64,000 nt of DNA from Neisseria zoodegmatis (GCF_900187305.1 NZ_LT906434.1:62001-126000); one strand, 5' to 3'; positions 27,267-36,674 are shown, counted from the first letter of the stretch. The notes: generated from the sequence alone by a model not told the origin. A program made the numbers and translations.

Positions 27267-28565
27267 ATGAAAGTTAAAAATATCCATTTATACAGCCTGT
27301 TGGTTTACGGCATGTTGGGCGCCTATATGATCGGCCCTTCTTTATCGTATAAATTCGGCATACAGCGTATCGACAACTTCCTGACGATACTGTTTATTGC
27401 CCTCACTTTGCTAATTGCCCTGCTGGAAAGCAAACGCTTCCCGTCCCGTATTGCCCTACTGCTGGGCAGTTTGACGGTCATGACAGCATGGAGCGCCCTG
27501 CATTTTGGCATTTCTTTCATCAGTGGGACCCAATTTATCGATTTGATGTTTTTCATCTCGATTCCCTGCTTTTTCTACCTGCTTTATCTGATTATTTCGC
27601 GCACGGAACATCCGTTGCGGTTTGTCCGCAATTTAATCATATTTTTTTCCGCATTCATCTGTATCCCGCCTTTTATCGAAATCGGTGCAGGCATGCAGTT
27701 TGTAACCGCCGCGGAAGAGCTGGCCATCGAAGCCGGTGCAGTAAAAGGCTTGTTTTTCAACCCCAATAACTTGGCCACTACTGCCGTGTGCTTAGCTCCC
27801 GCGGTGCTGATGTTTTTCAATTTCGAAGCAGAAAACCGCAAACAGGTTTTGGCAGGTTGGGGCCTGTATCTGCTGTTGGGCATCATTATTTTCGCCAGCG
27901 CATCCCGTACCGCCATCGCCTGCTATGTATTGCTCACTTTGCTGGCGCTGATGTACCGTAAAAACGGTTTGGCTACGCTGCTTTCCGTTGTAGCGGTTTA
28001 CTTGGTATTTGCCATGATTCCTTCCGAAGCCATACAAAACTTCTTGCTGTCGTTAAACAGCAATGAATTTTTAGAGCGCTTTTCCAGCCGCGTTTACCTG
28101 TTTTTATATGATTTCGAGAGTGACAGCTCCGTCTCTTCCCGCCAAGAAATTTACAATCATTTTTTAAACAACTTCCCTTTACTCATTACCGGTTACGGCC
28201 CGAAAAACTTTGCCGAATTTTTCGGCGGCCATCTCAGCAGCAGCTTGGGCTTTGAAAACCCGCACAGCTTCATCGTCGAGCTATATCTGGGCTTCGGTAT
28301 CGTTTCCTTACTCGGTTTCGTCTACTATGTGGCTGGCTACATAGGCACCTTTGCCTTTGCCCAACGGTTTGACTCCAGATTTCGTGTGTTTGCCCTAAGC
28401 GCAATGGCGGTATTTTTGATCGGCGGTTTTATTCCTTCTTCGATATTAAGGCTTCCTTTCGTGTGGCTGCCCTGTTTCCTGATTGCCATCTATGCCTTGT
28501 GCGTTAAATTGCCGCAAACCTTTCAGACGGCCTCATGGTCAAAACACTTGCAACGCACCCGATAA
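27267..28565 (+). CDS. wzy: O-antigen polymerase/ligase family protein (Wzy)
   Basis: 432 residues with about ten to twelve membrane segments and a large periplasmic loop. Around residues 310-335 the sequence FPLLITGYGPKNFAEFF then ENPHSFIVELYLGFGIV is the Wzy_C signature shared by polymerases and ligases, with the key HSF histidine. Together with the flippase and Wza-Wzc genes this points to a polymerase of a polysaccharide; a pilin-type O-oligosaccharyltransferase is an alternative of the same family. GGTATG gives a short ribosome site. Confidence 0.75.
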   Translation: MKVKNIHLYSLLVYGMLGAYMIGPSLSYKFGIQRIDNFLTILFIALTLLIALLESKRFPSRIALLLGSLTVMTAWSALHFGISFISGTQFIDLMFFISIPCFFYLLYLIISRTEHPLRFVRNLIIFFSAFICIPPFIEIGAGMQFVTAAEELAIEAGAVKGLFFNPNNLATTAVCLAPAVLMFFNFEAENRKQVLAGWGLYLLLGIIIFASASRTAIACYVLLTLLALMYRKNGLATLLSVVAVYLVFAMIPSEAIQNFLLSLNSNEFLERFSSRVYLFLYDFESDSSVSSRQEIYNHFLNNFPLLITGYGPKNFAEFFGGHLSSSLGFENPHSFIVELYLGFGIVSLLGFVYYVAGYIGTFAFAQRFDSRFRVFALSAMAVFLIGGFIPSSILRLPFVWLPCFLIAIYALCVKLPQTFQTASWSKHLQRTR

Positions 28566-28751
28566 CAACAAACTAAACACAACAAAAAGCATAAGCGACA
28601 GTTTGTGACCAACCTATTCCGGCCTTTTGAAGCCTAATGGTTTTGCCGATTGGATATTTTTAATTTTATTTGCACTGCCCGTTAGATTTTTAACACCCTC
28701 AATCTGTCGAAAATCGATTAAGGGAATATTTATCTACATATATTTAGAGCC

Positions 28752-29819
28752 ATGAAAATTATTATTACCACTTCAATGAGCGGACTGGGCGGAACGGAGC
28801 ATGCTGCGTTCCGTTTGGGCAAACTGCTGTTAGATCACGGCCATACCGTTATTTTGGCGTCTTCAGACGGCCCTTTGGTCAAAGATGCCCAAGCGGCCGG
28901 CATGAAGTGGTACGACATCGATTTTTACAGCGGCAAATTAGGTTATCTGAAAGGCATGGCAGCCTACATCCGCATGCTGAAACAAGAACAGCCCGACGTG
29001 ATTCACTGCCAAATGGCGCGCATTGTGCCTGCCTGCGCTGTTGCCGCAAAAATGGCTTCACCTAGAACCAAAGTGTTCTATCACGCCCGCGGGCTGGATC
29101 CGGAAACTTATCCGAAAATCGCCAAATTGTTCGACAAACTCGGCGTATATATCATCGGCAACTGCAAGCATGAGCGCAAAAAGTTGATCCGTCACGGCTT
29201 TCCCGCCTCGCGCATCGCCTATACCTACAATGCACTGCCCGTCCGCGGCACTATTCTCGACAAAAAGCCTAAAGATTATGTGATGCTGGGCACTTTATCG
29301 CGCTTGAGCAAAACACGTGCCGTTCATTTGGTGCTCGACATCACTAAAGCATTAATCGACCGCGGCCTGCCTGTGCGTTTATCAATAGCCGGTATCGGCG
29401 AAGAAACCGACAGCCTCAAAGCCCAAGCCCAAGCATTGGGCATTGCCGACAAAGTCAGTTTTCTCGGCGGCGTGCGCGATTTGCCTGCTTACTTCCAAGA
29501 AGTCGATATTCTGCTCAACACACCGATACTCATCGGCGACCACGGTGCCGGCGTAGGTAACAATATCTTAGAAGCCGGTTTGTACGAAACTCCGGTTGTG
29601 ACCTACGATGGGGCGGGTATTTCGGAAATGGTGGTGGACGGCGAAACCAGCTACTGCGTTCCCACTGAAAACCAAGAGCGGTTTATCGCCGCAGTGGAAA
29701 CATTGGTCAACGATGCCGCATTACGCAGCAAAATGGGTAAAGCTCTTCACGACAGAGTAACCGCCTTGTGTTCAGACGAAGAAATCTACCGCACCACCAT
29801 CGCCGCCTATAATCTCTAA
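28752..29819 (+). CDS. Glycosyltransferase, GT4 type
   Basis: 355 residues, GT-B fold. The N-terminus IIITTSMSGLGGTEHAAFRL is typical of GT4 enzymes (GG-x-E/EH loop). The donor domain has VMLGTLSRLSKTRAVHLVLD, SIAGIGEETDSLKAQAQALG and the signature GVGNNILEAGLYETPVV. The preceding 186 bases are AT-rich and without a gene, so an internal promoter is possible. Substrates unknown. Confidence 0.83.
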   Translation: MKIIITTSMSGLGGTEHAAFRLGKLLLDHGHTVILASSDGPLVKDAQAAGMKWYDIDFYSGKLGYLKGMAAYIRMLKQEQPDVIHCQMARIVPACAVAAKMASPRTKVFYHARGLDPETYPKIAKLFDKLGVYIIGNCKHERKKLIRHGFPASRIAYTYNALPVRGTILDKKPKDYVMLGTLSRLSKTRAVHLVLDITKALIDRGLPVRLSIAGIGEETDSLKAQAQALGIADKVSFLGGVRDLPAYFQEVDILLNTPILIGDHGAGVGNNILEAGLYETPVVTYDGAGISEMVVDGETSYCVPTENQERFIAAVETLVNDAALRSKMGKALHDRVTALCSDEEIYRTTIAAYNL

Positions 29820-29835
29820 ACACGGGGGAGCCGTC

Positions 29836-31008
29836 ATGAAAATCGCTATTGTCGCACCTTACTGTTCACTGCCGGGGGAACCCAACTTCAACCGTTTTTG
29901 GTATTTGGCCGTATTGTTGTCGCAGTCGCACGATGTGCTGCTGCTGACCAGCAACTTCAAACATATGAACAAATCTTTCAGACGGCCTGAAATGGCAGAA
30001 GAGTCTTCTCAAGGCCGTCTGAAAGTCAAGCTCCTGCGGGAGAGCGGCTACACCAAAAACGTTTCCATTGCGCGCGTGCAAAGCCATCACGTTTTGGTTA
30101 AAGATTTCGAGCAATGGCTGGAACACTGCCGCCCCGGCGAGTGGGACGTGGTGTATTCCGCCTATCCGCTGATTGCCACCAACATTCTGCTGGGCAAACA
30201 CAAAGCACGTCTAGGCTATAAATTGATTATCGACGTGCAAGACGTATGGCCGGAAGCCTTTTCCGCCGTGATTCCCACCCTGAAAAAAATTCCGCACAAT
30301 CTGCTGCCTTTTGCCTCACGCGCCAATGCCGCCTATGCCTATGCCGACGGTTTGGTCGCCGTATCGCAAAGCTATCTCAACCGCGCCAAAGAAGCCAATC
30401 CGAACGTACCCGGCGAAGTGGTGTATATCGGCGCAGATTACGACAAGCTCGGCAGCGCGCAGCCCAAACATTTTGAAGGCGACAAAACCCGTTTCTTCTA
30501 TTTGGGCACGCTCAGTTACAGCTACGACATGGAAACCGTATGCAAAGGCATACAGCGCTTGGTAGAAGCCGGTGAAAATGTGGAACTGCATATCATGGGC
30601 GGCGGTCCCGACTTAGACAAACTCAAACAATATGAATCCAAGTCCATCAAATTTTACGGCTACATTCCTTATGCCGAAATGATGTCGGTAGCCAAAGGAT
30701 GCGATGTCGCCATCAATCCGATTCATTCTTACGCCATGCAGTCGGTAACCAACAAACTCTCAGACTATATGGCTTTGGAAAAACCGATACTCAACAGCCA
30801 AGTCAGCAGCGAAATCGATGAAATTTTAACCTTGCTGCCCCATGCGAACTACCGCTCCGGCGACGTAAACAGCTTTATTTCGGCCGCCCGCCACATACTC
30901 ACACACAAAGATGATCCGGTGAACAGCGAAGAAATCGTGCGTCGCTTCAAGCGCGATATCTCCTACCGTAAAATCGTCAACCTGATTGAGAGCTTCGGCC
31001 ATGAATAA
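29836..31008 (+). CDS. Glycosyltransferase, GT4 type
   Basis: 390 residues. The N-terminus KIAIVAPYCSLPGEPNFNRF and the segment KLIIDVQDVWPEAFSAVIP resemble the WbuB/WbpZ-like GT4 group. The C-terminal half has FFYLGTLSYSYDMETVCKGI and MGGGPDLDKLKQY. A facing DUS pair lies inside the coding region (about 29980-30025), encoding FRRPEMAEESSQGRLK. CGGGGGAG gives a ribosome site. The next gene starts inside its last codons (8-base overlap). Confidence 0.83.
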   Translation: MKIAIVAPYCSLPGEPNFNRFWYLAVLLSQSHDVLLLTSNFKHMNKSFRRPEMAEESSQGRLKVKLLRESGYTKNVSIARVQSHHVLVKDFEQWLEHCRPGEWDVVYSAYPLIATNILLGKHKARLGYKLIIDVQDVWPEAFSAVIPTLKKIPHNLLPFASRANAAYAYADGLVAVSQSYLNRAKEANPNVPGEVVYIGADYDKLGSAQPKHFEGDKTRFFYLGTLSYSYDMETVCKGIQRLVEAGENVELHIMGGGPDLDKLKQYESKSIKFYGYIPYAEMMSVAKGCDVAINPIHSYAMQSVTNKLSDYMALEKPILNSQVSSEIDEILTLLPHANYRSGDVNSFISAARHILTHKDDPVNSEEIVRRFKRDISYRKIVNLIESFGHE

Positions 31009-31645
31009 AGTCATAAAACGCCTGTTTGACATCTTTGCCTCGGCGGCCGGCCTGTTGGTATTATCGCCGGTGCTGCTGATTCTTGCGTATTTAATCCGCA
31101 AGAATCTCGGCTCTCCCGTCTTTTTTATCCAAACCCGCCCCGGCAAAGACGGCAAACCTTTCGAGATGATCAAATTCCGCTCCATGCGCGATGCCGTCGA
31201 TGCAGAAGGCAAGCCGCTGCCCGACAGCGAAAGGCTGACACCTTTCGGCAAAAAACTGCGTGCTTCGAGCTTGGATGAATTACCTGAGCTTTGGAATGTC
31301 TTAAAAGGAGACATGAGTTTGGTCGGCCCACGCCCTTTGCTGATGAAATACCTGCCGCTGTACAATGATTTCCAATACCGCCGCCACGAAGTCAAACCGG
31401 GCATCACCGGCTGGGCGCAGGTCAACGGGCGCAATGCTATTTCTTGGGACGAAAAATTCGCCCATGACGTTTGGTATGTCGATAACCAAAGCTTTTGGTT
31501 GGATATCAAAATCCTGCTGCTTACCGTGAAAAAAGTATTTGTACGAGAAAGCATTAACGCAGGCGAAGACGTTACCATGCCTAGTTTTACCGGAAATACC
31601 GGAAACGATGCTACCCAAGGGAAACAAGACAATGAAAACAAATAA
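31001..31645 (+). CDS. Phosphoglycosyltransferase starting the repeat unit (PglC/PglB-N type)
   Basis: 214 residues from ATG 31001, a monotopic phosphoglycosyltransferase. A reentrant N-terminal hydrophobic helix (about 4-35), then KFRSMRD, the catalytic Asp-Glu in SSLDELPELWNVLKGDMSLVGPRPL (split SSLDELPELWNVL, KGDMSLVGPRPL), and the KPGITGWAQVNGRN motif. It transfers a sugar phosphate to undecaprenyl phosphate. It matches the N-terminal domain of neisserial PglB and Campylobacter PglC in length. It overlaps the ATP-grasp gene by 14 bases, recalling the fused meningococcal PglB2. Confidence 0.87.
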   Translation: MNKVIKRLFDIFASAAGLLVLSPVLLILAYLIRKNLGSPVFFIQTRPGKDGKPFEMIKFRSMRDAVDAEGKPLPDSERLTPFGKKLRASSLDELPELWNVLKGDMSLVGPRPLLMKYLPLYNDFQYRRHEVKPGITGWAQVNGRNAISWDEKFAHDVWYVDNQSFWLDIKILLLTVKKVFVRESINAGEDVTMPSFTGNTGNDATQGKQDNENK

Positions 31646-32597
31646 AAACATTCTCATTCTGTCGGCCGGCCGCCGCGTAGAACTGGTTCAGGATTTCAAA
31701 ACCGAAGCCGCACGTTTTTCAGACGGCATCCAAGTATTCACAACCGATTTGAATCCGGTCATGTCTGCCGCCTGCCAAGTGTCTGACGGCGCATTCAGCG
31801 TACCGCCGATTGCAGCCGACGAATACATTGATGCGGTTTTCGCAATAGCAGAAAAAAACAGTGTAGGGCTGATTATCCCGACCATCGACACCGAGCTGCA
31901 AAAACTGGCAGACGCCCGCGACCGCTTCGAGCAAGCCGGGATCCACATTATCATTTCCGACCCCGAGCTGATTACCATCTGCCGCGACAAACGCTTCACG
32001 GCCGGATTGTTCAACCGCCACGGCATCGACTCGCCGGAAATTTACGAGCGCGAAGATCTGACCTTCCCCTGCTTTGCCAAGCCTTACGACGGCAGCCGCA
32101 GCATAGGTGCGAAATATATCCACTCGGCCGAAGATTTGTCGTACGACCTGCTGAGCGACCCCAAAATCATTTTCTGCCGCTACATCGACATTACCAATGA
32201 ATTTACCGAGTTTACCGTTGATTTGTATTACGACCGCGCAGGCCGTCTGAAATGTGCCGTACCGCGCGAACGCCTTGAAGTACGCTCCGGCGAAGTCAGT
32301 AAAGGTGCCACCCGCAAAAATAACCTGTATTCGCTGATGCTGGAAAAAATGCCGGTATTGGAAGGCGCGCGCGGCTGTATCACCGCCCAGTTTTTCTGTA
32401 AAGACGATACCGTTTACGGCATCGAAATCAACCCCCGTTTCGGCGGTGGCTTTCCGTTGACTTATGCGGCGGGCGGCCATTATCCCGGTTGGCTGATCAG
32501 CGAATATCTCTATGGAAAAGATATCCCGTTTTTCGACCAATGGGAAAACAACTTAATCATGCTGCGTTACGATGCGAAAGTATTGGTACATGAATAG
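31632..32597 (+). CDS. ATP-grasp ligase coupled to the phosphoglycosyltransferase
   Basis: 321 residues from ATG 31632, inside the end of the previous gene. The N-terminal preATP-grasp domain has NILILSAGRRVELVQDF. Then come PCFAKPYDGSRSIGAKYIHS (ATP-binding lysine) and the Mg-binding EINPRFGGGFPLTYAAGG. ATP-grasp enzymes join a carboxylate to an amine or thiol through an acyl phosphate. In meningococci the pglB2 allele carries an ATP-grasp domain linked to a glyceramido-acetamido-trideoxyhexose. By analogy this enzyme may acylate the 4-amino sugar made by pglD and pglC. It overlaps the HAD gene by 8 bases. Confidence 0.8.
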   Translation: MKTNKNILILSAGRRVELVQDFKTEAARFSDGIQVFTTDLNPVMSAACQVSDGAFSVPPIAADEYIDAVFAIAEKNSVGLIIPTIDTELQKLADARDRFEQAGIHIIISDPELITICRDKRFTAGLFNRHGIDSPEIYEREDLTFPCFAKPYDGSRSIGAKYIHSAEDLSYDLLSDPKIIFCRYIDITNEFTEFTVDLYYDRAGRLKCAVPRERLEVRSGEVSKGATRKNNLYSLMLEKMPVLEGARGCITAQFFCKDDTVYGIEINPRFGGGFPLTYAAGGHYPGWLISEYLYGKDIPFFDQWENNLIMLRYDAKVLVHE

Positions 32598-33270
32598 ACA
32601 CAACATCAAGCCTTCGGAAAGCATTTTGGTCTTAGATTTAGACGATACGCTTTATCCAGAATACGACTATAAACTATCCGGCATACGCGCCGTGTGTAAG
32701 CACATCTCCCTGCTTTACCCCGAACACAGGGAAGACAATCTCATGGCGCAGCTGGATACAACGGGCAATAGCTGGCTCGACCAAATTTGCAGCTTATGCC
32801 GCTTCAATGAATCGGAAAAACACTCTTTATTATGGCTATATCGAACACACACACCGAACTTAACGCCATTTATGCCGTCTGAGAACTTAAAAGATATGCT
32901 GAAACCATTTCATGCCGGGATATTGCTTTCAGACGGCCGGAGCCTTACCCAGCGCTTGAAACTGCATGCGCTGGGACTTTTAGACTGTTTTGATGAAATT
33001 TTAATTTCAGAAACATTTAATTCAGAGAAACCCGATGATAAGCGCCTGACACACATACAGCAGCAATATCCCAACAAACAATATATTTATGTGGGAGACA
33101 ACATTGCCAAAGATTTCGTTACTCCCAACAAATTAGGCTGGCTGACCATAGGCATTCTTCCCAAACAAAACAACATACACCAACATCAAGAAAAGCATTT
33201 TGATACGAATTACCAGCCGCAAGTGTGGCTAAACGGAATCGAAGAACTGCCCCAATTACTCGAACAATAA
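32590..33270 (+). CDS. HAD-superfamily hydrolase
   Basis: 226 residues from ATG 32590. HAD motif I is LVLDLDDTLYP with nucleophile Asp16 and Asp18, motif II is LLSDGRSL, motif III is the lysine in NSEKPDDKRL, and motif IV is YVGDNIAKDF. The all-helical cap between motifs I and II fits subfamily IA phosphatases. It overlaps the ATP-grasp gene by 8 bases, so the pair is made together. It may supply the dephosphorylated carboxylate (for example glycerate) for the ATP-grasp enzyme; this is inference. Confidence 0.8.
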   Translation: MNRHNIKPSESILVLDLDDTLYPEYDYKLSGIRAVCKHISLLYPEHREDNLMAQLDTTGNSWLDQICSLCRFNESEKHSLLWLYRTHTPNLTPFMPSENLKDMLKPFHAGILLSDGRSLTQRLKLHALGLLDCFDEILISETFNSEKPDDKRLTHIQQQYPNKQYIYVGDNIAKDFVTPNKLGWLTIGILPKQNNIHQHQEKHFDTNYQPQVWLNGIEELPQLLEQ

Positions 33271-33319
33271 AACCGGCTCCAACCGGCATCACAAAACACA
33301 CATCCAATAAGATTGATAA

Positions 33320-33475
33320 ATTAAAAAATACGCAGCCCGCGTTTTGGTTCCCCCTTACGACGATGCGTATATTGAAATCGACGGCAAAAAATTCACTCTG
33401 GTCAACCGCCGGATTTTAGAAGACGTCGCCCCTAAAGATTCCACCAGCCTTTTTGCAGGACAAGCCGATGCTTAA
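33320..33475 (+). pseudogene. 3' remnant of a lost gene upstream of pglC (formyltransferase-like tail?)
   Basis: After an in-frame TAA at 33317 the frame stays open for 51 codons with no plausible start and ends at TAA 33473-33475, overlapping the start of pglC as a real upstream gene would. The reading KYAARVLVPPYDDAYIEIDG then KKFTLVNRRILEDVAPKDST is protein-like. The VPPYDDAYIEIDGKKF stretch recalls the C-terminal end of sugar N-formyltransferases, but this family call is weak. The 5' part has been lost, perhaps when the ATP-grasp/HAD pair arrived. Confidence 0.5.
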
Positions 33476-34643
33476 CACTTCTATCGCCCCGTGGCCTTCG
33501 TTTACCCAAGAAGAGGCCGATGCCGTATCCCGCGTATTGCTCTCCAACAAAGTCAATTATTGGACGGGCACGGAATGCCGCGAGTTTGAACAAGAATTTG
33601 CCGCCTTTGCCGGCACGCAATACGCCGTGGCACTCGGCAACGGCACGCTGGCTTTGGACGTTGCCTTGAAAGCCATGGGCATCGGTGCGGGCGACGATGT
33701 GATCGTTACCTCGCGCACGTTTTTGGCTTCCGCTTCTTCCATCGTAACCGCCGGTGCCAACCCCGTGTTTGCCGATGTGGATTTGAACAGCCAAAACATT
33801 TCCGCCGAAACCATTCAGACGGCCTTAACTCCGAACACCAAAGCCGTTATCGTGGTGCATTTGGCCGGTATGCCCGCCGAAATGGACGCGATTATGGCTT
33901 TGGCCGACAAGCACAATCTGTGGGTGATCGAAGACTGCGCCCAAGCGCACGGTGCGAAATACAAAGGCAAGCCGGTCGGCTCCATCGGCCATGTCGGCGC
34001 ATGGTCGTTCTGCCAAGACAAAATCATGACCACCGGCGGCGAAGGCGGCATGGTTACCACCAACGATAAAGAGCTGTGGTCGAAAATGTGGTCGTATAAA
34101 GACCACGGCAAAAGCTACGATGCCGTGTACAACCGCCAACATCCGCCCGGCTTCCGCTGGCTGCACGAAAGTTTCGGCACCAACTGGCGCATGATGGAAA
34201 TGCAGGCCGCCATCGGCCGCATTCAGCTCAAACGTATGCCGGAATGGACGGCCAAACGCCAAGCCAACGCCGCTAAGCTGGAGGCCGTCTTAAAAAACTT
34301 CGGCAGCATCCGCTTGGTGAACGTTCCCGACTACATCGAACACGCGCAATACAAATTCTATGCGTTCGTGAAACCCGAAAACCTCAAAGCAGGCTGGAGC
34401 CGCGACCGCATCGTCGAAGAATTGGGCGCGCGCAAAGTGCCGTGCTATCAGGGCAGCTGCTCGGAGGTGTATTTGGAAAAAGCTTTCGACAACACGCCGT
34501 GGCGGCCGAAAGAGCGTTTGAAAAACGCGGTGGAATTGGGCGACACCAGCCTGATGTTCTTGGTGCATCCGACCATCACGCCGGAAGAAATAGATTTCTG
34601 CTGCCGCCATATCGAAGAAGTGATGGCAGAAGCTACGGCATAA
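33468..34643 (+). CDS. pglC: UDP-4-keto-6-deoxy-GlcNAc 4-aminotransferase (PglC, neisserial)
   Basis: 391 residues from ATG 33468, with AGGA nine bases upstream. PLP family DegT/DnrJ/EryC1: Lys185 in SFCQDKIMTTGGEGG is the cofactor lysine. The start MLNTSIAPWPSFTQEEADAV and the end QGSCSEVYLEKAFDNTPWR are nearly those I recall for meningococcal PglC of the pilin glycosylation locus. The product is UDP-2-acetamido-4-amino-2,4,6-trideoxyglucose. Neighbours: remnant gene before, pglD after a DUS-pair hairpin. Confidence 0.92.
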   Translation: MLNTSIAPWPSFTQEEADAVSRVLLSNKVNYWTGTECREFEQEFAAFAGTQYAVALGNGTLALDVALKAMGIGAGDDVIVTSRTFLASASSIVTAGANPVFADVDLNSQNISAETIQTALTPNTKAVIVVHLAGMPAEMDAIMALADKHNLWVIEDCAQAHGAKYKGKPVGSIGHVGAWSFCQDKIMTTGGEGGMVTTNDKELWSKMWSYKDHGKSYDAVYNRQHPPGFRWLHESFGTNWRMMEMQAAIGRIQLKRMPEWTAKRQANAAKLEAVLKNFGSIRLVNVPDYIEHAQYKFYAFVKPENLKAGWSRDRIVEELGARKVPCYQGSCSEVYLEKAFDNTPWRPKERLKNAVELGDTSLMFLVHPTITPEEIDFCCRHIEEVMAEATA

Positions 34644-34651
34644 ATCCTGCC

Positions 34652-34688
34652 TTTTCAGACGGCCTTTCAGGTTTTGAGGCCGTCTGAA
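34652..34688 (+). terminator. Inverted DUS pair between pglC and pglD
   Basis: TTTTCAGACGGCCT pairs with AGGCCGTCTGAA across an 11-base loop. Confidence 0.5.
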
Positions 34689-34744
34689 TATGCTGTGCAA
34701 AACCGCCCACAACAACAATAAATAACAACACCGGATAAACGATT

Positions 34745-36649
34745 ATGAATCTGGAAACCTTACTTTCCTTGCCGCGCAACGCCAAAAAAGCATGCTTCAT
34801 CATTCACGACGTATTGGTGATTTTCGTGTCTTTTTGGTTCGCGCAGAGCCTGAAGGTTAGCTACGACGCCGAATGGGTCAGCACGGCCAACTGGCTGGCA
34901 TTCGCCGCCACGGCGCTGTTGACGATTTTGCTGTTTGTGAAAATGGGTCTTTACCGCGCCGTAACCCGCTATGTGAGTACGCGCATTCTCAGCACGGCGG
35001 TATTCGGCTGCATGGTTTCCGCGCTGATTTTCCTGATCAGTGTGTGGGTATTCGAGCAACGTCTGCGGCTGGCGCTGCCGGTGGTGTATTTCCTGATGCT
35101 GGTGGTGCTGGTGACCAGCTCGCGCATCATTCTTAAATCGATTCTTTCCGACCGCCGCCACCGCAAGCAGATGGCGCCGGTGATTATCTACGGCGCCGGC
35201 CAATCCGGGCGCCAACTCTTGGAAGCCATCAAACAGGTCAACGAATACAATGCCGTGGCCTTTGTGGACGACAATCCCGCCATCCAACGTACCACCATTT
35301 ACGATCTGCCCGTGTACAGGCCGTCTGAATTGGAAGACCTGATCAAACGCTACGGCGTGGAGAAAATCCTGCTGGCGATTCCGAGTGCGTCGAAAGAAGA
35401 ACGCAAGCTGATTGTGGAACGGTTAAAAAGCTTTTCGTGCGAAGTGCTGGCGATTCCGGGCATGAAAGATTTGGTGGACGGTAAAATCAGCATCAGCTCG
35501 CTGAAAAAGGTGTCTGTTATCGACCTGCTCGGCCGCGACCCCGTTGCGCCCCGCCCCGAACTGATGAGCGCCGATATTTCCAATAAAGTGGTGTTGGTAA
35601 CGGGCGCGGGCGGTTCTATCGGTTCGGAGTTGTGCCGTCAGATTATCCGCTACCGTCCGGCCAAACTTTTGCTGTTTGAATTGTCGGAATTTTCGCTGTA
35701 CAGCATCGATAAAGAGCTGCGCGAATTTCAGACGGCCTCAAACTTGGATATCGAAGTTGTGCCGCTGCTGGGTTCGGTTCAACACCGCAAACGCCTGTTC
35801 AGCATCATGGAAGCCTACGGCGTGCAAACCGTTTACCACGCCGCCGCCTACAAACACGTGCCGATGGTTGAGTTCAACACCATCGAAGGCGTGCGCAACA
35901 ATGTGTACGGCACGCTCTTCTGCGCACAGGCCGCGGTAGATGCGGGTGTGGAAACTTTCGTGCTGATTTCCACCGACAAAGCCGTGCGCCCCACCAACAC
36001 CATGGGCGCCAGCAAACGTATGGCCGAACTCTGCCTTCAGGCAATGGCCGCCGAAGCCGGCCAACAAACCCGTTTCTGCATGGTGCGCTTCGGCAACGTG
36101 CTCGGCTCGTCCGGCTCCGTGGTACCCGTGTTTGAGAAACAGATTGAGGCAGGCGGGCCGATTACCCTGACCCACCAAGACATTACCCGCTACTTTATGA
36201 CCATCCCCGAAGCCGCCCAACTGGTGATCCAAGCCGGAGCAATGGGCAAAGGCGGCGACGTGTTCGTGCTCGACATGGGCGAATCGGTGCGGATTATCGA
36301 CCTGGCCAAACAAATGATCCGCCTGAGCGGTTTGGAAGTGAAAGACGCAGAACACCCCGACGGCGACATCGAAATCAAAGTAACCGGCCTGCGCCCGGGC
36401 GAGAAACTGTATGAAGAATTGCTGATCGGCGAAGAAGTTCAACAAACCGGCCATCCCCGTATCATGACCGCCAACGAAGTCATGCTGCCGTGGGATGCCC
36501 TGTCCGACATTCTCACCCGTATGGATACGGCATGCCGCGAAATGAACCAAATGGCCCTCAGACAACTCTTATTGGAAGCACCAACCGGTTTTGCGCCCAA
36601 AGACGACATCTGCGATTTGGTTTGGCTGCAAAACCGGCAGGCCGTCTGA
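34745..36649 (+). CDS. pglD: UDP-GlcNAc 4,6-dehydratase PglD
   Basis: 634 residues. The N-terminus has about four membrane segments (roughly 15-130), then a first Rossmann-like region (APVIIYGAGQSGRQLLEAI), then the catalytic short-chain dehydrogenase domain starting VVLVTGAGGSIGSELCRQI. Catalytic features STDKAVRPTNTMGASKR and RFGNVLGSSGSVVPVF are those of inverting-free 4,6-dehydratases of the PglF/WbpM/CapD group. It removes water from UDP-GlcNAc to give the 4-keto-6-deoxy sugar used by pglC. Anchored in the inner membrane. DUS-pair hairpins lie before and after it. Confidence 0.92.
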   Translation: MNLETLLSLPRNAKKACFIIHDVLVIFVSFWFAQSLKVSYDAEWVSTANWLAFAATALLTILLFVKMGLYRAVTRYVSTRILSTAVFGCMVSALIFLISVWVFEQRLRLALPVVYFLMLVVLVTSSRIILKSILSDRRHRKQMAPVIIYGAGQSGRQLLEAIKQVNEYNAVAFVDDNPAIQRTTIYDLPVYRPSELEDLIKRYGVEKILLAIPSASKEERKLIVERLKSFSCEVLAIPGMKDLVDGKISISSLKKVSVIDLLGRDPVAPRPELMSADISNKVVLVTGAGGSIGSELCRQIIRYRPAKLLLFELSEFSLYSIDKELREFQTASNLDIEVVPLLGSVQHRKRLFSIMEAYGVQTVYHAAAYKHVPMVEFNTIEGVRNNVYGTLFCAQAAVDAGVETFVLISTDKAVRPTNTMGASKRMAELCLQAMAAEAGQQTRFCMVRFGNVLGSSGSVVPVFEKQIEAGGPITLTHQDITRYFMTIPEAAQLVIQAGAMGKGGDVFVLDMGESVRIIDLAKQMIRLSGLEVKDAEHPDGDIEIKVTGLRPGEKLYEELLIGEEVQQTGHPRIMTANEVMLPWDALSDILTRMDTACREMNQMALRQLLLEAPTGFAPKDDICDLVWLQNRQAV

Positions 36650-36674
36650 AAACCCCATACCGTTCAGACGGCCT
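36639..36674 (+). terminator. Inverted DUS pair at the end of pglD
   Basis: The left arm AGGCCGTCTGAA lies in the last codons and stop of pglD, and the right arm TTCAGACGGCCT follows 12 bases later, before the wza ribosome site. Confidence 0.55.

Noticed and set aside
24601..36649. Phase-variable simple repeats in glycan genes
   Set aside because: I looked for long homopolymer or tetranucleotide tracts typical of neisserial glycosyltransferases and saw none longer than about six bases.
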